Shown: positions 1 through 8,559, counted from the first letter of the stretch. The stretch is DNA of 19,922 nucleotides from JBAQMG01 sp049302575 (GCA_049302575.1 JBAQMG010000136.1:1-19922); one strand, 5' to 3'. The notes: generated by a model not told the origin, from the sequence alone. Numbers and translations: made by a program.

Positions 1-1288
1 ACCCTACACTCACCCAAAGAAAAGGATCTTCAAAGAAACGACTCTCTGCTTGGGCACTAATCAAAATCGTTGTAATAACCAATATAGCGAAAATAGACAA
101 CACAGAGCCAACCTGCGCATCAGGGTATTTAAAAGCAGCCTTAGCTAATTTCCTGAATTTAAGAATTGGCCAATAGAGAAAAACCAGAAAGCTCCCCAAA
201 ATCCCTAAACCTAGTATTCCCAATTCTGAAGCTGTAGTCAATACTGCTGTATGAGAAAGACTGATCCCTGCTTGCACAAGCTCACTATAGTTAGTCAGTA
301 AAGTTTTTTGAAATCCACCTGAGCCGACACCTAAGAGGGGATGATGAACAAACATATCCCAAGCAGCAGGAATCAAATACTGGCGTTGTAAACCTGCTGC
401 CCAAAGTCCCTGTTTTAGCTCGGTTATTCTGCCTAGAATAGCTGGATTAAGGCTAATATACAAGCCAGCACTGAGAAAACAACCTATCAAAGGGAAAATC
501 ACCACTTTACGCGGTAGTAATACTACAAATAATACCAAGACCAAGCTGGCAATCAGCCAACCTGTACGTGAACCTGTAGCCAGGAGCGCCGCCATTTGTA
601 ATAATAAGGCCAAAAATCCTATTACTCTACCTGTCCAGTTTGAAGCCCTTAGGAGCCAAACCAGAGTGGCTAAAGCCCCCATGATTAAAAACCGTGCCAG
701 AATATTGGCATCAACAAAGGTACTATTGACCCGACCTATAGGTTGATATATCTCGCCCAACCAGAGAAAGTGTTGACTGACAGCCTCATAAATTCCTATC
801 CCAGCCACAATCGTCGCCATCACACCATAGGTTATCGGTACTAACCAACGCTCCCTATTCTTGCGGATCAAGTGATAGACAGCTATTCCCATAAACCAGA
901 GAACTCCTAACCGAATCGCAGCCACCAATGTGCTGCGGGGATCAACAGACCAGGCTAAAGATAATAGTCCTACGAAAATATAAATGCCTGAAACTAAAAA
1001 CAAAGGATTCTGCCAGCTTGCACGTCGATGAAACCTGAATTCTAACCCAAAATCTTGACTGCGGGCTTGATCAATTAAAAAATAACTAATGAGCACAAAG
1101 ACCATAATCCGCCCCAGATCGATCACCCCTACAAAGGCCCCTAAGCGATCCAGCCAAACGAGCTGTGGAAACCAAGTCTTGGAAATTTCCAACGCTAAGC
1201 CCACGATTAATAAGGGGATTAGATAGCGGGGATTTTTCCAGCCCCAAACAACAAGCAATAAGGTGACCACCGGTACAATATAGAGCAT
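1..1288 (-). CDS. O-antigen ligase/polymerase (Wzy_C/WaaL type), 3' end cut by window edge
   Basis: An open frame reads from an ATG at 1288 to the window edge, giving about 429 residues with no stop. It is a polytopic membrane protein that begins MLYIVPVVTLLLVVWGW. It carries the Wzy_C/WaaL signature FVHHPLLGVGSGGF, a downstream SHTAVLTTASELGILG segment with the family's expected His, and a late hydrophobic segment, so little of the C-terminus is missing. Family members polymerise lipid-linked repeat units or ligate finished glycan to an acceptor on the outer face of the membrane. The ribosome binding site AAGGGGGTGAG lies directly upstream and overlaps the end of the preceding flippase gene, which implies cotranscription. 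It is the second gene of this type in the operon. Polymerase and ligase cannot be told apart from sequence; the family call is firm. Confidence 0.87.
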   Translation of the reverse strand, partial: MLYIVPVVTLLLVVWGWKNPRYLIPLLIVGLALEISKTWFPQLVWLDRLGAFVGVIDLGRIMVFVLISYFLIDQARSQDFGLEFRFHRRASWQNPLFLVSGIYIFVGLLSLAWSVDPRSTLVAAIRLGVLWFMGIAVYHLIRKNRERWLVPITYGVMATIVAGIGIYEAVSQHFLWLGEIYQPIGRVNSTFVDANILARFLIMGALATLVWLLRASNWTGRVIGFLALLLQMAALLATGSRTGWLIASLVLVLFVVLLPRKVVIFPLIGCFLSAGLYISLNPAILGRITELKQGLWAAGLQRQYLIPAAWDMFVHHPLLGVGSGGFQKTLLTNYSELVQAGISLSHTAVLTTASELGILGLGILGSFLVFLYWPILKFRKLAKAAFKYPDAQVGSVLSIFAILVITTILISAQAESRFFEDPFLWVSVG

Positions 1289-1301
1289 GGTCTCACCCCC
1301 T

Positions 1302-2627
1302 TCAGGTCGGTTTCTTAAAGCTCCGATTAAGTATAGTTTTGATTAAACCAATGTCTACCCGTTTAATCAACAAAATATCTTGCCAGCGACTATGTGTATA
1401 GTTAAGATAGAAAATCAAGGTGGTTAGGGTAAACGTAATATACGAAATGCTGGTAGCGATTGAGGCACCATTAATTCCAATTCGAGGAATTAAGATTAAA
1501 TCCAACACTACAGTGACGACCGCGGAAACTAGCGAGGAGTAAATATTTTTCGATACCAAACCTACCCCAGCTAGATAGTTCGCTAGGATATTAGAAACAG
1601 AGAAGATGCTAATTCCGGGTAATAACCACAATAAGGCTTCTGCGGCAGGGGCAAAGGCAACGCTGCCAAACCAAAGGACAAAGAAGGGTCTAATTAGGAC
1701 CCCACTCAGTAGCGCCATCATCAGGGAGAAACAAGCGATGAGCGTGAAGGTTATCCTAGTGATCTGATTCGTAAAAGCAACCATTCCCTTTTTGTCTTCG
1801 GCTGAAGCAATCATCGGAAAAACTATCGTTGCTATACTTCCTGATACACCCCAGAGAGTCTCCCCCACGACAACGGCGATCCCATAAATACCCACCTGTC
1901 CAATCGGGAGGAAGTAACTCACCATAAAAACATCCAAACGATAATTCAGTTTTTGGATGATATTCCCTAATTGAGCTTTAAAGCCATACCCCAGCATCTC
2001 CTGCATCAGGGTAAAGTTAAAGCGAGGACGCTGCTTCATCCGAGTGAGTAAACTATAGTCTACCCAAATAATAAGCAAAATCGTACCGCCTAAAGTAGCT
2101 GAGAGAGCTGATGAAGGCGACGTCAGCGAGAGCATAAAGACAATCAGCAAGATTACGCTGAGGATTTTGTCAATCATGTTAAGCCGATTGTATTCCACAA
2201 TATCCTGTAAGCCCAGAAAAATACTGATCATAGCCGATTTATAATTAATTAAAGGTACGGTAATTAAAACAATCAGGATTTGAGTATTAGAGACACCCCT
2301 AAGAAATTGGAAATGATAGTAAGTGTTTAAAAAGTAGCAGGGAATCAAAGGAAAAGCACCTAGGATAGTCAGCCAGATGTTATTCCCAATAATTTGCTCT
2401 AACTGATCCCGTTTCTTGCCTAAGAAAAACACATTAGAAGAAGCTAAGCCCAAACCTAAAAACAACACGGCAAAAATCAGCAAATTATTGGCGACATCAA
2501 CTATTCCTTTGCCGTCTGGCCCAAGCATACGCGAAAGGATTGTAGCCGTAATAATCGCCATCAAGAACTGTAACAGATTGCTTAAAAAAGTAATTGTCAC
2601 TGATTTAGTAAATCCCATTAACAGCAC
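1302..2627 (-). CDS. Polysaccharide flippase (Wzx/MATE-like), second copy in operon
   Basis: A 441-residue polytopic membrane protein with about 12 to 14 hydrophobic segments, starting LLMGFTKSVTITFLSNL. It has the PST/MOP-superfamily N-terminal pattern FLMAIITATILSRMLGPDGK and fits polysaccharide biosynthesis proteins that move undecaprenyl-PP-linked oligosaccharides across the membrane. The GTG start at 2627 follows AAAGGGAG with short spacing; ATG at 2618 (four codons in) is an alternative. Its TGA overlaps the ribosome binding site of the next gene, and the preceding gene stops 9 bp upstream, so it sits inside one transcript. It is clearly different in sequence from the other flippase at 3945-5381, so this is not a recent duplication. 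Substrate specificity cannot be read from the sequence. Confidence 0.9.
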   Translation of the reverse strand: MLLMGFTKSVTITFLSNLLQFLMAIITATILSRMLGPDGKGIVDVANNLLIFAVLFLGLGLASSNVFFLGKKRDQLEQIIGNNIWLTILGAFPLIPCYFLNTYYHFQFLRGVSNTQILIVLITVPLINYKSAMISIFLGLQDIVEYNRLNMIDKILSVILLIVFMLSLTSPSSALSATLGGTILLIIWVDYSLLTRMKQRPRFNFTLMQEMLGYGFKAQLGNIIQKLNYRLDVFMVSYFLPIGQVGIYGIAVVVGETLWGVSGSIATIVFPMIASAEDKKGMVAFTNQITRITFTLIACFSLMMALLSGVLIRPFFVLWFGSVAFAPAAEALLWLLPGISIFSVSNILANYLAGVGLVSKNIYSSLVSAVVTVVLDLILIPRIGINGASIATSISYITFTLTTLIFYLNYTHSRWQDILLIKRVDIGLIKTILNRSFKKPT

Positions 2628-2636
2628 ATTCTCCCT

Positions 2637-3929
2637 TTATTCGTCAAGGACACCCTTTTTTCCTCCAAGGTAGGTCGCCCAAATTAGCCCTATAGCAACA
2701 AAGATATAACTGTTATCCGTAAGATCTCCACTTACCATGGCATTAGCCACCCCATTAACTAAAAGTGCCAAACCTAATAAATAAAATTGACTATTTAGAG
2801 TTCTGACTAACAGTTTGCGGATCGCTAAACCCGCACTATATATTAAGAAGATTGACCAAAGGATAAGTCCCGGAATACCCTGTTCCACCATTACTTCCAA
2901 TAACAAATTAAGAGGGTAGCGGTACGGGAAATCACTAATATCTGGCAAAAGCGGACCAACACTTCCTGTCCCTACTCCCCAAACCGGGTGCTGTTGAATT
3001 ACTTTTAAGGTTGCCTTCCAGATGATAATCCTCTCGTTTGCAGTTCCTTCCTTATCTTCCGAAAACTTCTCGGTGATAGCAATCCTTTGATTATTACTTT
3101 CAGAGGCTTCCTGTAGTGGTTTACTAAACGGTGATTGACTCGAGAAAAAAGCCAAAAACAAAAGAGTGATAAGCAGCACCCTTAGAGCACGATAACCCCA
3201 ACTTTTCCAAGCGAAATCAAATAACTCAAACGTAAAGAGTGACAAATAGAGTGCAAGTACTGGTCCCCGACTAGCCGCAAGAAACATCATAAAGAGCATA
3301 AAAACTCCAACGGCTAGCATAAAGCTGTTCTTTTTTGCTTTACCAATTCCCCATAGGTAATAAAACATGATTAACGTCAGCCCTAAAGCCCTAGAAAACC
3401 AAATCCGATTATTCCAACCATACATAGCATTCGGACTTCCCAGCCACATACCAAGCACAGCTGACAAGCTATAAGCCAAACCAATGTAAGCCGTATATTT
3501 AATCAAGGAATGGAGCTTTGACTTATTATCAGAAAACATACCAATACCAAAGAAGAAAAATAAATTAATGCTTAGAAAGCGCACAATCTTTAACAAGCCA
3601 TAAGACGAGCGCGTTCCGTAAAAATAGGCGATCATCATATCAACTGCAATGAGAACCGCTAACAACGGTAATAATCCTTTTAGTCGTTCCCAAAAAGCCT
3701 TAAAGCCAACCTGCTTAACTAGATAATAAGCAAGGCTGATTGCTGTGACCACCAGAATCGATCCTCCCGCAAAAAAAGGGATACCTGTATCTGTTAACAA
3801 CAACGTGGCAATGAAAAGACCGTTTAAATAAATTGCTAAGATACCCTGTGGAACCTTGATCCCAAATATAAACAAGATAACAAGCGTAAGTAAGGCTACT
3901 ATGACTTTGCCTGTCAATAGTGAGAGCAA
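2637..3929 (-). CDS. O-antigen polymerase/ligase-like membrane protein (Wzy), first copy
   Basis: A polytopic membrane protein of about 430 residues with the Wzy_C/O-antigen ligase layout: an internal SRGP motif (about residue 220) before a large extracytoplasmic loop, then ANERIIIWK and QHPVWGVGTGS, then YPLNLLLE before the last membrane segments. Family members polymerise or transfer lipid-linked glycans outside the membrane. The longest frame starts at GTG 3944, abutting the previous stop codon with no good ribosome binding site. GGAGGGG lies inside that frame, 5 nt before TTG at 3929, so TTG 3929 is the preferred start. An unusual point is that the His normally found in the family's HN..LE segment is replaced by Leu (CTT at 2910-2912). 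Its flanking by flippases on both sides suggests a Wzx/Wzy-type export system. Confidence 0.85.
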   Translation of the reverse strand: MLSLLTGKVIVALLTLVILFIFGIKVPQGILAIYLNGLFIATLLLTDTGIPFFAGGSILVVTAISLAYYLVKQVGFKAFWERLKGLLPLLAVLIAVDMMIAYFYGTRSSYGLLKIVRFLSINLFFFFGIGMFSDNKSKLHSLIKYTAYIGLAYSLSAVLGMWLGSPNAMYGWNNRIWFSRALGLTLIMFYYLWGIGKAKKNSFMLAVGVFMLFMMFLAASRGPVLALYLSLFTFELFDFAWKSWGYRALRVLLITLLFLAFFSSQSPFSKPLQEASESNNQRIAITEKFSEDKEGTANERIIIWKATLKVIQQHPVWGVGTGSVGPLLPDISDFPYRYPLNLLLEVMVEQGIPGLILWSIFLIYSAGLAIRKLLVRTLNSQFYLLGLALLVNGVANAMVSGDLTDNSYIFVAIGLIWATYLGGKKGVLDE

Positions 3930-3944
3930 AAGAATCCCCTCCAC

Positions 3945-5381
3945 TTATATTCTTTTTCGAATTCGTCGCAGTTCATCTCTAGTAACTACCTTTGTCAGAA
4001 AAAGTAATAAGGTATATGTTGTGCTGCCGATGAAGATCTGAAGTAATAAAGCGCTCGCACCGCTTAAATTAAGAAAATGTTGTTCAAGTATCAATACCCC
4101 GACCATAACCCCCGCGGAAAGTAGAACTTTAGCATTCACTTGCCAATCCAGTCGAAAACCAATTGCTTTTTTTGTCCAAAGGAACACTGCACCTGCTAAA
4201 AAGAAGAACGAACAAAGCATAGCCAAGGCGGCTCCTCTTGTTCCTAAGACGGGTACTAAGCTAAGGTTCAAGACAACGTTTAAAATCCCCGCGCTTGCAA
4301 ACAGTCCGGTAAGTCGGAGGTTTTTCTGCAATAATAATGCTCCATACAAATTTATCTGATAAATACCGTAAAAGAGATTAGCCAAAGTTAACAAAAAGAT
4401 GACGTCGGCCCCACCCGAAAAGGCTTTGGCTGAGAGCAGCCCCACCAGCGGTTTAGCTAAAAACGAAAGTCCCAAAGCTCCTGGAATGGCAATCGTCAAG
4501 TACCAGCGATTGGCGAGTGCAATGTTCGCAGCAACTTCTGCGGCTTTTTTTTCCTCCCAGAGCTTGGAAATAATCGGGAATAGGACGAAGCTTATAGGCA
4601 TAAAGAAGAGTGTCATGACATTCGCAATCGTCGAACCTGCCGCGTAGACACCTACTTCTGCCAAACCTTTGAAGTGTGTAAGAAAATACCTACCGCTTGA
4701 GTTCACAAGCCACAAAAAAAGACTATTGGGCACAAGGGGCAGTCCGTATTTAAGATACATACCCAGATTAGAAAAGGATATTCGTTCTAGACCTATTTGA
4801 CGATAGATCAGAAGAAGAAAGATTGTTATGAACACCATTTGATTTAAGATAATACCTACAAGCATCAGCCAAATCGAATGGAAAACGAGGGGAACTATGA
4901 CCATGATGCAGGCCACTAGCAGACCGTTGATCGTGTCAAATATGGCATAGGTTCGCATCTTTCCGGTTACTCGAAAAAAAGAGATCAGATAATTATAAAT
5001 TGCTTGACCCATCATCCAGACGAAGGTAAGTACAGCGTAAGGGGTCAATTCCGAGTTGGAAAACATCAAAGTCGAGATAAATTTAGAACTAAGCATTGCT
5101 AACCCAATCAGCACCAAGCCGATGAGCGCAATAAAAGTCGCCATAGCATAAAAATCTCTAACCCGCTTACGCTCTGAAAACCCCACCGAGAAAAACCGAA
5201 TGACCCCCATATCAAAGCCGAACCCAATCAAAGGTACGATAAAACTGATCGTAGTCACAATTTGAGTCCAAACACCATACCATTCAGGGGTAAATGCTCT
5301 GGTTAAAGCAGGCAGCGTAAACAATGGGGTGAGGCCTAAAATGGTACGCGATAAAGCAACCCACAATACACTGGATAACAT
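3945..5381 (-). CDS. Polysaccharide flippase (Wzx/RfbX-like), first copy
   Basis: A 478-residue polytopic membrane protein of the oligosaccharidyl-lipid flippase group. The N-terminus LSRTILGLTPLFTLPALTR and the conserved FGFDMGVIRFF and RVRDFYAMA stretches are typical of RfbX/Wzx proteins, and about 14 hydrophobic segments follow the usual 12 to 14 TM layout. It should translocate the undecaprenyl-linked repeat unit made by the sugar and glycosyltransferase genes upstream. The ATG at 5381 follows AGGAAG at about 12 nt, and the aminotransferase stop is only 2 bp away, so the two are cotranscribed and probably translationally coupled. It ends with TAA directly abutting the next frame. The family is certain; the exact glycan carried is unknown. 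Confidence 0.9.
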   Translation of the reverse strand: MLSSVLWVALSRTILGLTPLFTLPALTRAFTPEWYGVWTQIVTTISFIVPLIGFGFDMGVIRFFSVGFSERKRVRDFYAMATFIALIGLVLIGLAMLSSKFISTLMFSNSELTPYAVLTFVWMMGQAIYNYLISFFRVTGKMRTYAIFDTINGLLVACIMVIVPLVFHSIWLMLVGIILNQMVFITIFLLLIYRQIGLERISFSNLGMYLKYGLPLVPNSLFLWLVNSSGRYFLTHFKGLAEVGVYAAGSTIANVMTLFFMPISFVLFPIISKLWEEKKAAEVAANIALANRWYLTIAIPGALGLSFLAKPLVGLLSAKAFSGGADVIFLLTLANLFYGIYQINLYGALLLQKNLRLTGLFASAGILNVVLNLSLVPVLGTRGAALAMLCSFFFLAGAVFLWTKKAIGFRLDWQVNAKVLLSAGVMVGVLILEQHFLNLSGASALLLQIFIGSTTYTLLLFLTKVVTRDELRRIRKRI

Positions 5382-5383
5382 TT

Positions 5384-6481
5384 CTACAAAGCACTTCCTA
5401 AAATTCGAACAATCTCTTGTTGCTGTTTGAGCGTTAATTCAGGATAACATGGAATAGCAAAAGCTTCTTGACAAGCTTGTTCCGCCACTGGAAAATCCCC
5501 GGCTTGATAACCCAGGTCTTTAAAGGCCCGTTGGAGATGTAATGGTACTGGATAATAGATTCCAGTGGCTACCCCTGCGGCCTTAAGTTGTTTAATCACT
5601 GCCTCGCGTTTTGCCGAGCGCAAGACATAAAGATGATAAACTGGTTTCGCTAAACTATCCCTACCGGGCAGCGTCAGGGGCAGTTCCTGTAATAACTGAT
5701 CGTATAGATCGGCTTTTTCTCTCCGCGCCTCATTCCATTGATCTAAATAGCGAAGTTTAACACGTAACATAGCCGCTTGCATTTCATCTAAGCGGCTATT
5801 ATAGCCGATTTTTTCGTGGTAATACTTAACTTGGCAGCCATGGAAGCGCAGCATTCGAAGTTCTGCCGCTAGATGTTCATCATTAGTCACTACCATCCCA
5901 GCATCGCCATAAGCCCCTAGGTTTTTGGTTGGGAAGAAGCTGAAGGTGCCAGCATGCCCAATCGAGCCAGCCTTTTTCCCTTTATATTCTGCTCCAATAG
6001 CCTGAGCAGCATCCTCGATGACTTTTAAATCGTAGCGTGCGGCAATTTCCATGACCTGTTCAACGTTAACCATTTGTCCGAAAATATGTACAGGAATAAT
6101 GGCCTTAGTACGTGGCGTAATTTTAGCCTCCAGTTTGTTTAGATCAATATTCAAGGTGATAGGGTCTATCTCGACAAAAACCGGGCTAGCCCCTACTAAC
6201 GCTACTGTTTCTGCTGATGCAAAAAAAGTAAACGGAGTAGTAATGACTTCATCCCCAGGACCAATACCTAGAGCCTTCAGGGTTAAAATCAGAGCATCCG
6301 TTCCATTGCCTACCGCTACTGCTGCTTTAGTTCCACAAAAAGCTGCAATTTCCTTTTCCAAGGCTTTCATCTCTGGTCCCATGATGAAGCTACCAGAGTC
6401 TAGTACACCCAACACGGCTTGGTCAATTTCAGTCTTTATGGTCAAGTATTGCGTTTTTAGATCTAAAAGAGGAATCTGCAT
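5384..6481 (-). CDS. wbpE: DegT/DnrJ/EryC1 sugar aminotransferase, WbpE type
   Basis: A PLP-dependent nucleotide-sugar aminotransferase. In the 365-residue form it opens with MQIPLLDLKTQY, has GNGTDA (about 58-63), VIEDAAQ with the cofactor-pairing Asp157, and the PLP-lysine segment SFFPTKNLGAYGD with Lys186. These match WbpE/WlbC enzymes, which aminate the 3-keto group of UDP-2-acetamido-3-keto-glucuronic acid using glutamate. The frame opens at ATG 6520, but GGAAGGAAGAG sits 7 nt before ATG 6481 and the conserved region starts there, so 6481 is chosen. The neighbouring WlbA-like oxidoreductase and acetyltransferase supply the flanking reactions. An alternative is another 3- or 4-aminotransferase of the family; the context argues for 3-amination of a uronic acid. 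Confidence 0.9.
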   Translation of the reverse strand: MQIPLLDLKTQYLTIKTEIDQAVLGVLDSGSFIMGPEMKALEKEIAAFCGTKAAVAVGNGTDALILTLKALGIGPGDEVITTPFTFFASAETVALVGASPVFVEIDPITLNIDLNKLEAKITPRTKAIIPVHIFGQMVNVEQVMEIAARYDLKVIEDAAQAIGAEYKGKKAGSIGHAGTFSFFPTKNLGAYGDAGMVVTNDEHLAAELRMLRFHGCQVKYYHEKIGYNSRLDEMQAAMLRVKLRYLDQWNEARREKADLYDQLLQELPLTLPGRDSLAKPVYHLYVLRSAKREAVIKQLKAAGVATGIYYPVPLHLQRAFKDLGYQAGDFPVAEQACQEAFAIPCYPELTLKQQQEIVRILGSAL

Positions 6482-6528
6482 TGAGCCACTCTTCCTTCCT
6501 GTACTTAAATGAATCTTCATGATACTGG

Positions 6529-7380
6529 TTAGGGTATTAATTCTTCTACGGGAACTTCCCTAACCTCTCTGGCTGGAAACCCTTTAATCACGCGCTTAGC
6601 GGTCGTATCTTTAGTGACTAAAGCCCCCGCAGCGACAAATGTTTCCGGGGCAACTTTGACACCCGGCAAAAGAATCGCGCCCCCACCAATGCGCGCTCCT
6701 CGACAAATTATCGGACCCTTGATTAACTTAAAACGTTTTTCTGTCCGACCCATGAAATTATCATTGGTGGTGGTTACCATAGGCGCAATGAAAACTCGTT
6801 CTTCGATTTCCATATAAGCGGTTATATAAGATCCGGTTTGGATCTTAGTATACGCGCCTATTTTAGTATCATTCTCTACGGCCACTCCGCTGCCAATGAT
6901 CACATTCCCACCGATCACGCAACGTTCACGTACGATCGCACCATCCCCGATAAAGACTCGCTCTGCATACGTTGATCCGGCATAAAGCACGACTGAACAG
7001 CCAACCGTACATTCCTCCCCCATTTGAAGTGGCGGCAAGTCTGCTTGCACTTTAACTGTGCTGGTAGCCGCAGGCCGTGGGGATCTTCCCAACGAGGAGT
7101 TACTCCCGATAAAACAGTCCTTTCCTAAAACCACCTTGGCATAGACAGTTGTATGCTCTCCAATTTGGACTCCTTCGCCAAGGCTTACCGCTTGACCAAG
7201 GGTTACATAATTGCCCAGTTTGCTGCTTGCCCCAACGTTTACTCCGGCAGCTAAAATACAGCCTGCCCCAAGTATAACTCCTTCACCGAGGATAACCCTC
7301 TCGCCAATGACACAAAAAGGACCGATACTCGAACTTTGGGGAATCTGCGCGTCTTCAGCTATTACGGAATTAGTAACCAT
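6529..7380 (-). CDS. Long left-handed beta-helix acyltransferase (WbpD-like N-acetyltransferase)
   Basis: A 283-residue protein made almost entirely of hexapeptide repeats of the [LIV]GxxxxI/V kind, so it should fold as a left-handed beta-helix and act as an acetyl-CoA-dependent trimer. The C-terminal half (PMVTTTNDNF near residue 200, then ARIGGGAILLPGV, VAAGALVTKD and KGFPAREV) resembles WbpD/WlbB enzymes that acetylate the 3-amino group of UDP-GlcNAc3NA. Those enzymes are usually near 190 residues. Here about 100 extra residues of regular hexapeptide coils precede the catalytic half, giving two stacked helix blocks separated by a Pro-rich loop around residues 100-115. ATG 7380 follows AAAGG. 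The gene lies 48 bp upstream of the aminotransferase start. The function is well supported by neighbours, but the extension leaves some doubt. Confidence 0.83.
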   Translation of the reverse strand: MVTNSVIAEDAQIPQSSSIGPFCVIGERVILGEGVILGAGCILAAGVNVGASSKLGNYVTLGQAVSLGEGVQIGEHTTVYAKVVLGKDCFIGSNSSLGRSPRPAATSTVKVQADLPPLQMGEECTVGCSVVLYAGSTYAERVFIGDGAIVRERCVIGGNVIIGSGVAVENDTKIGAYTKIQTGSYITAYMEIEERVFIAPMVTTTNDNFMGRTEKRFKLIKGPIICRGARIGGGAILLPGVKVAPETFVAAGALVTKDTTAKRVIKGFPAREVREVPVEELIP

Positions 7381-7391
7381 TTCAACCCAAC

Positions 7392-7509
7392 CTTTTCAAA
7401 TAATGCATAATATTTATATTTAATGATTAATCAAGAACATCACTACTTCAATGTATAATCAAGAACAATACGTATTAATACACCATTAATTCGCATTCCT
7501 GATTATGCA
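7392..7509. repeat. Intergenic heptad-phased A+T-rich repeat with 12-bp direct repeats 28 bp apart
   Basis: The gap between the oxidoreductase and acetyltransferase genes is A+T-rich and shows 7-bp periodicity. TAATCAAGAACA occurs at 7428-7439 and again at 7456-7467, exactly 28 bp (4 x 7) apart. From 7492 the segment CGCATTCCTG leads into heptads ATTATGC, ATTATTC, ATAATTC that run on past the stop codon of the oxidoreductase (7510-7512). Related heptad arrays occur near 11318 and 19764. No promoter or terminator was recognised in it. Confidence 0.6.
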
Positions 7510-8559
7510 TTATTCATAATTCCCCAGAGGAAACACCACTGGTTGTTTAGTCTTCTGACACTGATAGATAGCTAAGATGATCTCTAAGGCTTTCCTGCCC
7601 TCTTCGCCTGGCACCGCTGGTAAACGATCTTCCTGAATAGCCTCAATCATATCTGAAATAATTTCTCGATGCCCAAAGCCATAAACGCTAGGGGGATCAC
7701 CCTCCTGATCAGCAAAAATCGCTTGTTTTTCAGTTTCAGAAGCAGGAAATTCCCAATTTTCAATCCGATTGACGGCAATTCCACCCACTATGACCGAGCC
7801 TGTCGACCCGAAGATATTTAAAGTTTCTTCGATATTTTTAGGATAGATTGTCGAAGAGGCCTCAATTAGGCCAAGTGCTCCGTTTTTAAACCTTAGCACC
7901 GCAACCCCAACATCTTCCATTTCAATCTTACGCAAGTTGGTCTCTGTATAACCAAATACTGAGTCCACGGGTCCAAACATCCATTGTAAAAGATCAATAT
8001 TATGAATTGATTGATTCATTAAAACGCCACCATCTTGAAGTTTCGTCCCCCGCCAGGGAGCTTGGGCGTAGTAATTATCGTCTCGATTCCAACGTATCGT
8101 CGCCTGCCCATGGGTAAGTTTCCCAAAACGACCTTCCTCCAAAGCCTTGCGCAAAAGTTTAATCGCTTGATTAAAGCGATTCTGATGAATCACTGCTAAT
8201 TTAACTCCTGCTTCCCGACAAGTAGTGATTAGTTGATCAGCACTGGTTAAACTCATGGCCATAGGCTTTTCAACCATGACATGTTTTCCTGCTCTAGCCG
8301 CTGCACAGCCTATTTCGGCATGTAGATCACTAGATGTAGCAATTGTTACAATATCCAAATCCGTTCGTTCCAATAACTTCTGATAATCTTCGTAAGGAAC
8401 TCCACCGTATTTATCCGCAAATTCTTGTGCCCTCTCGGGAAGAATATCACAGACTGCAACTAATTCTGCTTCCTCAAGCGCCACTATTGATTCGGCATGT
8501 TTAGGCGCGATTCGACCACAACCGATGATTCCAAAACGCATTTTCTTAATACTTGCCAT
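7510..8559 (-). CDS. wlbA: Gfo/Idh/MocA oxidoreductase, WlbA/WbpB-type UDP-GlcNAcA 3-dehydrogenase
   Basis: An NAD(P)-dependent sugar oxidoreductase of about 349 residues. The N-terminal Rossmann motif GIIGCGRIAPKH is followed by the Gfo/Idh signature EKPMA, then HQNRFN, RWNRDDNYY and DGGVLMNQSIHNIDL. QNRF, the RWxR/YY pair and GGVLMNQ-IHNID are typical of WlbA enzymes that oxidise the C3 hydroxyl of UDP-N-acetyl-glucosaminuronic acid. The frame can open at GTG 8574, but its ribosome binding site would overlap the start; GGAGAG lies 9 nt before ATG 8559, so that is preferred. The final codons Asn-Tyr-Glu-stop fall in the heptad repeat of the following gap. Its location beside the aminotransferase and acetyltransferase supports the pathway role; the exact substrate is inferred. 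Confidence 0.88.
   Translation of the reverse strand: MASIKKMRFGIIGCGRIAPKHAESIVALEEAELVAVCDILPERAQEFADKYGGVPYEDYQKLLERTDLDIVTIATSSDLHAEIGCAAARAGKHVMVEKPMAMSLTSADQLITTCREAGVKLAVIHQNRFNQAIKLLRKALEEGRFGKLTHGQATIRWNRDDNYYAQAPWRGTKLQDGGVLMNQSIHNIDLLQWMFGPVDSVFGYTETNLRKIEMEDVGVAVLRFKNGALGLIEASSTIYPKNIEETLNIFGSTGSVIVGGIAVNRIENWEFPASETEKQAIFADQEGDPPSVYGFGHREIISDMIEAIQEDRLPAVPGEEGRKALEIILAIYQCQKTKQPVVFPLGNYE

Noticed and set aside
6051..6512. Plus-strand 153-codon frame opposite the aminotransferase
   Set aside because: Antisense shadow of a gene with strong family motifs; no binding site and low-complexity Ser/Pro/Ala-rich translation.
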